64,000 nucleotides of DNA. It comes from UBA4781 sp963556045 (GTDB lineage Bacteria > Chloroflexota > Anaerolineae > Anaerolineales > Anaerolineaceae). The notes beneath the pieces were generated by a model. It made no database searches, was not told the origin of the DNA, and saw only the letters and a program-made list of their open reading frames with translations. Both the position numbers and the translations under genes were made by a program. Positions within the stretch are counted from its first letter, which is position 1; each line of letters opens with the position of its first letter. Location of the stretch: NCBI GenBank assembly GCA_963556045.3, contig CAUVYA020000002.1, positions 496,001-560,000 on the forward strand, in the 5' to 3' direction. Positions 1-8,900 of this stretch are shown here, one piece after another.

Positions 1-686
1 ACTTCAACCTGCACAAGACCTTTTCCACCCCACATGGTGGCGGAGGTCCTGGTTCTGGTCCGGTTGGAGTGGCTGCCCACCTGGTTGATTTTCTGCCCTC
101 CCCCATCGTTGGAATTGTGGAAGAAGGGGACGATGAATTACCTCCTTTATACGGTTTCATTGACCCGCCGCAATCCATTGGCAGGATCAAGTCCTTCAAC
201 GGTCATTTCGGCGTGCTTGTACGAGCCTTCACCTATATTTCCATGCAGGGAGCGGATGGGTTGCGATCGGTATCACAACATGCCGTGTTGAATGCCAACT
301 ATCTGAAATCCCTTATTCAAGATGCATACCATATTCCCTTCAACCGCACCTGTATGCACGAATTCGTTGCCGAAGGATTCTGGGAAGATGTACCCGACAT
401 TCACGCGCTGGATGTTGCGAAACGCATGATGGATTATGGCGTTCATCCGCCCACCAATTATTTCCCTCTGATCGTGAAGGAAGCCCTCATGATCGAACCG
501 ACTGAAACAGAATCAAAACAGGCAATTGATCATTTTGCCGGGGTGTTAAATACTATTGCAGAAGAAGCACATAATGAACCAGAATTGCTTCACACAGCAC
601 CCCATAACACACCCATCGGTCGTCTGGATGAAGTGAAGGCTGCCAAAGAACTGGTGCTTTGTTGCTGGATTCGTCCGGAAGATTAA
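1..686 (+). CDS. gcvPB: Glycine dehydrogenase (decarboxylating) subunit 2, 5'-truncated
   Basis: This is the C-terminal part of the PLP-dependent P-protein subunit 2 of the glycine cleavage system, which decarboxylates glycine and passes the aminomethyl group to the lipoyl H-protein. The reading frame is open to the left edge, with the first full codon at position 3. It begins with NLHKTFSTPHGGGGPG, the PLP-lysine motif of the family; the lysine codon is at 15-17. About 228 residues are visible, so roughly half of the usual ~480-residue subunit lies outside. The frame ends at a TAA followed by a strong hairpin terminator. The split P-protein (gcvPA/gcvPB) is known from many Gram-positives, Chloroflexota and archaea; gcvPA would be expected upstream, outside the window. 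The family call is firm. Confidence 0.93.
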   Translation, partial: FNLHKTFSTPHGGGGPGSGPVGVAAHLVDFLPSPIVGIVEEGDDELPPLYGFIDPPQSIGRIKSFNGHFGVLVRAFTYISMQGADGLRSVSQHAVLNANYLKSLIQDAYHIPFNRTCMHEFVAEGFWEDVPDIHALDVAKRMMDYGVHPPTNYFPLIVKEALMIEPTETESKQAIDHFAGVLNTIAEEAHNEPELLHTAPHNTPIGRLDEVKAAKELVLCCWIRPED

Positions 687-710
687 AGTATAGGGAGAGT
701 TAATATATAG

Positions 711-741
711 AAAAACCGCCCACTTGGGCGGTTTTTTTTTA
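711..741. terminator. Bidirectional intrinsic terminator between gcvPB and alaS
   Basis: CCGCCC (716-721), loop ACTT, GGGCGG (726-731). It is flanked by an A run on the left and a T run on the right, so the hairpin has a U tract on either strand. It serves the convergent gcvPB (+) and alaS (-). Confidence 0.9.
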
Positions 742-3468
742 CGCAATTTTTTTCGCAATGAATTCTCTGGCTGTTCGCAGAGCCTCATCAATTTTTGTGG
801 CGTCTTTGCCACCTGCCTGTGCCAGGTTGGGTCTGCCTCCCCCTTTGCCTCCCACAACCGCGGCAGCCGCATTGACCACATCCCCGGCTTTAATACCCCG
901 TTCAATAAGATCATCTGTGACCGTGACAATGAAAAATGGTTCATTTTTCTCATTGATCCCGGAGATGACACATACGCCGGAATTATTTTCGTTGCGGAAG
1001 CGATCGGTCAATTCTCTTGCGATGGTGATGTCTGCTCGACCAAGGTTGAAGACAGCAATTGTGCTGGATTGGATCGTGATTGCATTTTTTACCGCATCAT
1101 TGTACGCCGAGAGCGCCAATTTCCGTTGTGTTTCCTGATTCTCTTTTTCCAAACTCTTTTCTCTCTCTAAAAGAGTGTCCAGTTTATTTGGAATTTCATC
1201 CAGCCCGCTTTGCAGGCGATCTGCAATATATTGCAGTTGATCGAAGCGTTTATTGATCAATTTCTGAGCTTCACGTCCGGTTACTGCTTCGATACGTCGA
1301 ATTCCTGCTGCGGTGCTTCCTTCACTGAGGATGATGAAACTGCCGATCTCGCCTGTTTCCTCTACATGAGTACCACCGCATAATTCATATGAGGTTACAT
1401 CGTCTTCTCCGATCACGACTGTTCGGACGGTATCCCCATATTTTTCACCGAACAGCGCCATAGCGCCTTCATTAATAGCATCCTGTAAATTCCGTTCAAC
1501 TGTGTGCAGCGATTCGTTTTCCAGTACTGCGTTATTGACAAAATCCTGTACCTGGTGAAGTTCATCATTGGTCAAGGGATCGGGGTGTGTAAAATCAAAA
1601 CGCAGGCGGTCAGGTGCCACCATGGATCCAGCCTGTCTGACATGCGTTCCGAGAATTTTACGTAATCCGGCATGCAGCAAATGGGTTGCGGTATGATTCC
1701 GCATAATATCCTGACGTCGCTGTAGATCAATGGATATTTGCGCAAGATCGCCGACTTTTGGATTTCCCTTGACCACTCTCCCGGAATGCACGATCAACCC
1801 CGTAGTGGGTTTACGCACATCTTCGATCTGGATCTTCCAGCTTCCGTCAATGGCAGCGATAGAACCGGTATCTGAAACCTGTCCACCGGACTGGATATAG
1901 AAGTTGGTTCTTGGAATGACCACTTCGATTTCCTGGTCAGGTGGAGCGTTAAGAACGATCTCGTCATTGGAAATGAGAGCAATGATTTTCTGGTCTTTGA
2001 TCTTCCGATCATAGGGATCATAAACAACACCCTGCTCATTTAGACTACCTGCATCACATAGATCCTCGAAAATGACTGCGTACTGCTCTGCATCTTCTCC
2101 GCCCAGGGGTCCAAATTCCTTTCCTGCACCCGATTCCACACGATGCCGCTGCATGGCTTCAAGGTAGCTTTCTTCATCTACAGAAAATCCTTCTTCTCCC
2201 GCTATATCGCGGGTGATCTCAAAAGGTAACCCATGTGTAGCGTACAATTCAAACGCGTCTTCTCCTGATATCATCTTGCCGCTTTTGTTCTTTTCCATGA
2301 GATCTGCAAGATACGCTACACCGGTTTCAAGCGTTTTTATGAATCTCTTTTCTTCACGGGTCAGATTATCAAAAATCGTTTTCTTGTTCTTAATGATTTC
2401 GGGGTAAGCTTCCCCGTAAATATTAATGACCTGTTCTGCCACAGCCGCCATGAAGGGCTGGTGCAATCCAATTTTCGTCCCGAAGCGGGCTGCTCTTCGA
2501 ATGATCATACGGCAGATATAATTCCTACCGATATTGCCCGGGACCACCCCATCACTGATCAAAAAAGTCGCCGCCCTGACATGATCAGCGATGACACGGT
2601 ATGGGGTAATATCTTTTTCTCTTTCCTCTTCACTGGCTCCCGTCAACTGAAGCACCACATCCATTAATGGGAGCAGCATATCCGTTTTATAGTTTGAATC
2701 CACGCCCTGCAAAACCGAGACGATACGCTCAAATCCCATCCCTGTATCCACATGTTTCTTGGGTAAGGGTACTAATTCTGTTGGGCTGATGCGGTTATAT
2801 TGGATAAAAACCAGGTTCCATAGTTCAAGATAGCGTGCACAATCCCCATTTACACCACATACATGGTTGGGATCATGCTGTTTATTGCAGTACTGTGCTC
2901 CCCTGTCGTAATGGATTTCGCTGCAGGGTCCGCAGGGACCCACATCCGCCATCTCCCAAAAGTTCGCTTTTCGTCCATCCATGAGAATATGGGAATGATC
3001 CAAACCCGGCTGCTCTTTCCAGGCAGCTAAAGCTTCCTCATCGGTTGGAATTTCATTTTTTTCATCTTTAAAATACGTCACCCATAAGCGGTTCTTATCT
3101 AATTTCCAGACTTCCGTCAATAATTCCCACGCCCACGTGATAGCTTCTCTCTTGTAATAATCTCCAAATGACCAGTTACCCAGCATCTCGAAGAAAGTAT
3201 GATGAGTATCATCCCTCCCTACATCTTCCAGGTCATTATGTTTGCCGGCTACACGCATGCATTTCTGTGAATTGACTGCCCTGGTATAGGGGCGGTTATC
3301 GAGACCAAGGAATACATCTTTAAATTGCACCATCCCGGCATTGGTAAACAGGAGTGTCTGATCTCCGCCGGGTACAAGCGATGAAGAAGGCACAAAGGTA
3401 TGACCTCGCTCTTCGAAGAATTGTAAGAATGTTTTTCGTATTTCATTACCACTGTATTGTTTTTGCAT
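739..3468 (-). CDS. alaS: Alanyl-tRNA synthetase
   Basis: Charges tRNA-Ala in the cytoplasm and hydrolyses mischarged Ser/Gly-tRNA-Ala. The 909-residue length fits bacterial AlaRS. The N-terminal class II core shows TNAGMVQFKDVFLG and the RNYICRMIIRRAAR segment. The editing domain carries the zinc-binding HTATHLLHAG and CGGTHVEETG motifs. The C-terminal DHHA1-type domain includes the glycine-rich GGKGGGRPNLAQAGG. The ATG at 3468 has AAGGAAG a few bases upstream and follows a clear sigma-70-type promoter. The gene converges on gcvPB. Although it lies downstream of the protease operon on the same strand, it has its own promoter and so is probably an independent unit. Confidence 0.98.
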   Translation of the reverse strand: MQKQYSGNEIRKTFLQFFEERGHTFVPSSSLVPGGDQTLLFTNAGMVQFKDVFLGLDNRPYTRAVNSQKCMRVAGKHNDLEDVGRDDTHHTFFEMLGNWSFGDYYKREAITWAWELLTEVWKLDKNRLWVTYFKDEKNEIPTDEEALAAWKEQPGLDHSHILMDGRKANFWEMADVGPCGPCSEIHYDRGAQYCNKQHDPNHVCGVNGDCARYLELWNLVFIQYNRISPTELVPLPKKHVDTGMGFERIVSVLQGVDSNYKTDMLLPLMDVVLQLTGASEEEREKDITPYRVIADHVRAATFLISDGVVPGNIGRNYICRMIIRRAARFGTKIGLHQPFMAAVAEQVINIYGEAYPEIIKNKKTIFDNLTREEKRFIKTLETGVAYLADLMEKNKSGKMISGEDAFELYATHGLPFEITRDIAGEEGFSVDEESYLEAMQRHRVESGAGKEFGPLGGEDAEQYAVIFEDLCDAGSLNEQGVVYDPYDRKIKDQKIIALISNDEIVLNAPPDQEIEVVIPRTNFYIQSGGQVSDTGSIAAIDGSWKIQIEDVRKPTTGLIVHSGRVVKGNPKVGDLAQISIDLQRRQDIMRNHTATHLLHAGLRKILGTHVRQAGSMVAPDRLRFDFTHPDPLTNDELHQVQDFVNNAVLENESLHTVERNLQDAINEGAMALFGEKYGDTVRTVVIGEDDVTSYELCGGTHVEETGEIGSFIILSEGSTAAGIRRIEAVTGREAQKLINKRFDQLQYIADRLQSGLDEIPNKLDTLLEREKSLEKENQETQRKLALSAYNDAVKNAITIQSSTIAVFNLGRADITIARELTDRFRNENNSGVCVISGINEKNEPFFIVTVTDDLIERGIKAGDVVNAAAAVVGGKGGGRPNLAQAGGKDATKIDEALRTAREFIAKKIA

Positions 3469-3505
3469 ATTGCTTCCTTAAATGCAGTAAATAAGAATTG
3501 CATTG

Positions 3506-3534
3506 ATTATAAATGAGGAGGACTTACATTTCAA
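3506..3534 (-). promoter_or_regulatory. Sigma-70-type promoter of alaS
   Basis: On the minus strand, TTGAAA (3534-3529) is followed by a 17-base spacer and a perfect TATAAT (3511-3506). The predicted start is about 30 bases before the alaS ATG. No T-box or other leader fits in this short 5' UTR. Confidence 0.8.
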
Positions 3535-3554
3535 TTAAACGCCAGGATACAGCA

Positions 3555-5972
3555 TCACTTGGAAACAGTCAGTTTCACCATTTTCCCTTTTTCATCAAGG
3601 GTAACCCGTGTGTACTGCTTGATGGTTTTATTCTGTACTTGAAAGTTCTTTTTATAGGTGAGAAAGACACGGTTGGTGGATTGCTCCTGCTCGTTTTGAG
3701 TGCCCTTGCTTTGTGTTCCCAATTTTCTAATTTTCATCTGTTTTTCACGTATGTTAAGGTTTGCGCTTTCAATACCAGGCAGGTATTCTTTGACCACTTC
3801 CTTTACATTCGAAAGGATCTCTGCCGAAATAGCCGGTACAGCAATATTTTCCAGATCTCTATCTGCCACAACCTGATATGGGTTGTAATATTTTTCTTCT
3901 TCTTGTAAGAGATGTTCTTCATTGGTGGAATCACTGAAGTAAAGTGGGTCACCATACATCACAAATGACAATAACGTTTTCTGGTCTTCTCCATCCAGAT
4001 ATCCCTGTCTGCGCAAGATTGATTTCATCAAATTCATTTTAGCCCTGATATAGGCATCTCCTACCGTGTACCGTTTCTCGATCAGGTTCCAGAATAAATA
4101 AGCAAACTGATCTGCTCCTATCAGGGGTGGGTAAATTGAACCATATGCAATACAGGTGGAGCCAATGAACGTTCTACAGCTGCTGGTCAAAAACCGCAAG
4201 CTCAACGATTCATCTGATATCTTATTAATGATGTATGCACCATAACATGCTTCCGAAAATACAATTCGGGGTTTTGTAGCCTGGGGATCAATCAGCGAAG
4301 GCTGAATCGCCACGGGAAAATCGGGAATATTGTCTGAGTTGGAAACATCTTTCTGTCCATACCAGTTGGGAGAATCATCCAGTCCATGCAAGTTAAAATA
4401 GGCGAATTCTGCTTCTTTTATCGTTAAGACATCCAAATTATTAGTGTTATATGGAGGGGAAGTACGAATATAATTTGCCTTTCCGATAGGTCTGAAGGCA
4501 GATATGGATGATCGCTGCCAGATTTCGGTCGAATATCCGTAATTCATCCTTTTTTCGTTTATTTCACGAATCATATTTGAAAATGTATTCCAGAATTGAA
4601 GCGTTTCTCCAATTCTCTCCATCAAAGTCTGATGCTGATTTTGTTCTGAATGCCATTTAATGGCTTCTCGCATCTGTTTCAATAACAAACCAGGGTCATT
4701 CCCTTTTTCATCTGGGAATCGCCCTACCGCCCATTGCGGTACGAAATAATTGCTGTCATCAGTCGCATACGGATTATCGGATAATACTTCGATATCAGAA
4801 TCATCAGTTGGATTTGGCAAACGATGGAACGGAATGAGGTCATCCCCTCCAACGATAAGGAGAGAACCAATTTTCTTTCCTCGCTCTTGGAGGTAATTGG
4901 AAAGATCATGCAATGCTAATTTAATCTCCCAGGGATCGGTTGATTTCAGTAAACGTAGTCCATACTGTGTAATGCAATTATCATCATCAGGAATAAATAC
5001 AAAAGCATCCCAATTTTCTTTTTTAGCTATAGCATCTGCCAATTCTTGCATTCGTGTCTGAATGACAGTATATGTATTTTCACCATATTTATTGGTGATA
5101 CCTTTTTTCGAACTCATCAGTATATAAACAGGTTTTGAGAAAATACTTCTAGGATAGGTATTGCTTTGTTCAAGGGAAGATTTGGGAGCATACTTCTCAG
5201 TATTCCCTTCATCAGGTTTTTTTCGATTTAATTCCAGGAGGACAGCATCATCGGGCTGTGTAATGAAGAAATCCTGGCTGGCAAGCCATAGATGTGCGTA
5301 GGCATGATCTTCGCCCCATGTCTCTCGAGCCACTAAACCAGAATGATCTTTGAAAACTGCATCCCGTAATAATTGCATAGCCTCGATTTCTGATCCAAAT
5401 TTAAACAACATATCAGCAAATATCAGGGTAAAAAATATACAGGAACTCCACTTTTCACTATAACGCTTTGCTATTTGCAGGATCGCATAATCATCAGAAT
5501 TCTGTATGATATACCGCACATGAAAAATTGCAACCATCACATTATCAGGGAATTCTTGAAGCAGACTTAATATGCCGGTTTCAGTTTTTTCAGTTTCATT
5601 TTGAGCCAGCGCCTGTGCGATCTCTTTCAAGCGCTCCGACCAGGACCATACTTCATGTCTGCCATCTACATAATTATAAAAATTCAGATACTCGTAATAT
5701 TCTCTTCGTTTTTCTTCATCATCACAGTACTTATATAGCAAGTTATACGCATTTTTATATTCCGGGTGATCAGAAATAATGGTCTGTAATTCATCAATAC
5801 CTTCAGATATGGAGTGTTTGGAAATCAAGGATTTTGCATATAGATACTTGACCTCCAAATCACCGGGATAAACTGTTATCCACTCTTTCAAACAATGGAG
5901 AAATGCGGAAATTTCTTCCGATGAAACAGCCGTCTTCTCCCATCTCAACAGATCATCCCTGGTAATTTTCAT
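3555..5972 (-). CDS. TPR-linked gingipain-like (C25 / clan CD) cysteine protease
   Basis: About 805 residues. The first ~240 residues are helical and TPR-like. A caspase/gingipain-type domain follows, from about residue 280 to 720. In it, a strand-ending NLHGLDDSPNWYG supplies the candidate catalytic His (~530) and VFSEACYGAYI the candidate Cys (~577). Downstream, FLTSSCRTFIGSTCIAYG resembles the segment after the Cys in C25-like proteins. No signal peptide is seen, so the protein should be cytoplasmic, unlike secreted gingipains. The start is either ATG at 5972 or the immediately preceding TTG at 5975; AAGGAAA upstream suits both, and the TPR gene stops directly before. It is last in the rpoN operon. 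The target is unknown. CHAT-type proteases are a related alternative, but the fold details favour C25. Confidence 0.72.
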   Translation of the reverse strand: MKITRDDLLRWEKTAVSSEEISAFLHCLKEWITVYPGDLEVKYLYAKSLISKHSISEGIDELQTIISDHPEYKNAYNLLYKYCDDEEKRREYYEYLNFYNYVDGRHEVWSWSERLKEIAQALAQNETEKTETGILSLLQEFPDNVMVAIFHVRYIIQNSDDYAILQIAKRYSEKWSSCIFFTLIFADMLFKFGSEIEAMQLLRDAVFKDHSGLVARETWGEDHAYAHLWLASQDFFITQPDDAVLLELNRKKPDEGNTEKYAPKSSLEQSNTYPRSIFSKPVYILMSSKKGITNKYGENTYTVIQTRMQELADAIAKKENWDAFVFIPDDDNCITQYGLRLLKSTDPWEIKLALHDLSNYLQERGKKIGSLLIVGGDDLIPFHRLPNPTDDSDIEVLSDNPYATDDSNYFVPQWAVGRFPDEKGNDPGLLLKQMREAIKWHSEQNQHQTLMERIGETLQFWNTFSNMIREINEKRMNYGYSTEIWQRSSISAFRPIGKANYIRTSPPYNTNNLDVLTIKEAEFAYFNLHGLDDSPNWYGQKDVSNSDNIPDFPVAIQPSLIDPQATKPRIVFSEACYGAYIINKISDESLSLRFLTSSCRTFIGSTCIAYGSIYPPLIGADQFAYLFWNLIEKRYTVGDAYIRAKMNLMKSILRRQGYLDGEDQKTLLSFVMYGDPLYFSDSTNEEHLLQEEEKYYNPYQVVADRDLENIAVPAISAEILSNVKEVVKEYLPGIESANLNIREKQMKIRKLGTQSKGTQNEQEQSTNRVFLTYKKNFQVQNKTIKQYTRVTLDEKGKMVKLTVSK

Positions 5973-5975
5973 CAA

Positions 5976-8900
5976 TTAGTCGTTTCCTTGTTTATTTTCA
6001 AAAATCCGGCTGGCAATCAGGATTCCCAATTTTTCCCTGAGTTTTTCATCACCTGGATTTTTTGCTGTGGCTTTCCTTAGATATTCTTCAGACTTATCCA
6101 CGTTACCTAATTGATTATATACTTGGGCAGCTTTTTCATATATTAAATAATGTTCTTCACAGTCTTGTAAAGCATTCGTTATGATCTTTTCTGCTCTTTT
6201 TTCTTCTCTTCTTTTTAGAAAAACCTCGCACAATTGTAAATATGCATCCATCTGAGAAGGATTTTGTTTGATGGCTTTATCAAAATGATTTACTGCAATA
6301 TCCAGGTTTCCAGTCATCATATACAATTCCCCTACTTGTTCATGAATTTCAGGCTGGCAATCATTGTTTTTCAATGAACGCTCATAAGCGTCCATAGCCT
6401 TTTTGGATTCTCCTCTTTCCTTTTGCATTTGTCCGTATAGATTCAGTACAGTGAATGCAGGTTCCGCAGTTTTTTCCAGATACGCTTCTAAAAAATCCAC
6501 CGCCCGTTTCTCGCTGCGCACTTCTTTCAGGTATTTTACTTTTTCCAGAATGAGGTTGTCACTATGAATGTTGGATTCAAGAGCTTTCTCGATAATCTCC
6601 AGACCAAATTCTTCGTTTTCCTGGAGTGTTTTTATTCTCGCAAGTTCAATGATCACTTCAGGTTCTTTTGAATTAAGCTCATATGCCCTTCGGATCAACT
6701 GCATAGCTTTGGGATAACTTCCCAGTTTGCGAGCTATTTTTGATTGAATGAGCACGAGTTCCATATCATTTTGTGGATCTTTTGTAATCAATTTCATCAC
6801 ATCGAGAGCTTTTCGATACTGCTCATTTTGATAATAAGCAATCACAATTTTATTAATGACCGTTTCATCATTTTCAAATGCGATTCTGTTTTTCTCATAA
6901 TGGTCAATGGCAGCTTTGTAATTCTTAAGCGTTATAAGGTTTAGTAGATGAGTTCGGATAACTTTAACATTCTGCGGATCGTTCTTTATGGCTTGCTCAG
7001 AGTACACGATCGCCTTCTCGATTTCACCTTCTTCTTCATACAAAGACGCTAATTGTATTTGTAAGAGTGGTTCGTCTTCTAACAGACTTAAAGCAGTCTC
7101 CAGTGCGTCAATTGCCAGGCGTGTTTCACCCTGTATTTGTAATATCTTCGCTAATCCCACATATAAATAGACATTCCTTTTATCATGGAAAATTCCATTC
7201 TGGATAACAGGTACTAGAACCGTTGTCATTTCCTCCGGTATCAGCGTAATTGCGCTCAAGGTTAACTCATTCTGATAAGAGCCAGAATTCACAAGCCGTA
7301 CAACCTCATCCATATCGTTTTCCTGGATGGCTGCAATGAATGCTGACAGGCACGCAATCAATCCTTCATCTATTTTTGCTTCGGTAAAGATAGATGGTTC
7401 ATCTTGGAGATATGCAATTATTTTTTGATAATATTTTTTTTCTGCTGGAGTCAAGACCTTCAGGTATGAATCAAGTTGTTGAAGCTCTTTTGTTTTCAGA
7501 ACATTGGGTATGTTTTGTGAGAATCCGATTTTTTGGTAACTCCACTCCTTCCAGGCTAATTCTAGAATTCGCTCCAAAATACAGCTGGATATATACCTCA
7601 TTTTGCGTGTATGGGGAAGATCTGCAAAATACTCCAGTGAAGCCTTACTCCATTGACCGAGATCAAATGCACATTCAGCTCTCCAGAAATGAAAACTTGC
7701 CAGTTGTGCTGAAATATCCTGGGCAGCATCCTGTATTTCTTCATTCACTTTTCCCGCTTCATCTGTCTTTAGGAAACAATCCTCTGCTTCAGATAGATTT
7801 CCATTCTTCTGCAGGATCCGCGCTTTAGCCAGCAGGAGCGTTTTATTGGTTGAGGTTAATGACTCGACACGATTCAATTCATCAACAACCGCAATTTCAC
7901 TGCCTCCCTGCATCATTATGTTTAGAATCATCCCCTGGAGAGTTTCTCTTTTCTCATTGATTTCTATTTCATCAAGCGAACTCAAGATTTCCAGCCAATC
8001 AACGCGATCAGCATTTCCTGAGATCATCCAATCGCAGATCGCTAATTCACTTCGAATTATTGCATCGTCAGCATAACTCTCGAAAATATCTAGCTGTTGT
8101 TCAATCTCATTTTCTTCAAATTGCCCATTTATCAGATTCTGAACTACCATTTGCAACCAAATCGATTTAGACTGAAGTGCAATCTTCCATTCCTGCGACA
8201 GTACTTTTTGAGTGGTATCGGTCAGTGAAGTAAGCCTGTCTTGAGTACTCCTGGCATTCGCGATGACTTGATTGATATCGGTAAGTGATGGGAGCCTCTT
8301 CTTCTCAGCATAATCCATCACATATCTTATAGCAGATAGGATACCTTCCCACGATTGAGATGCCGGCATTTCTTCCAAATAATGTCTGGCAGTTTCGTAC
8401 TCGCCTTTATTCCAATAAACACATACTTCAATGAATCTTCGTTCCATATCCGGGAAGGATGTTCCACTGATTTTTTGTAGATTTTTTATACTGTTATCAA
8501 AATATTTAACCTCTTCAGAAACCTCGATCATTTTCAATTGATCCTGAATGGATAAATTATCGAGTGCCTGTAAATCGTCAAGGATACGCCTTGTTTCCAG
8601 AGGGGTTCCGTACTTGTTTACAAAAGATAATTTTTCGATGAGAAATGACGGGGAAGATTGCAGATGATTTTGTTCTTGTTCAAAATACGCTTTAACTTCA
8701 TCCATTTTCCCAAGCGTTGTTAATTGATGAATATACCAGTGAATAATATGTGCATCTTTTCGGCAGGCAGCATATCCCGTACGTGCTGTTTCAAATGCCT
8801 CATTGACTAGATTTGCATCTTGATATGCTTCAATGAGTAGATCATAAAGCGCTAAACAATCTTTTTTCTCGCGTAATGCTTCTGTGAGCAGTGTGATCGC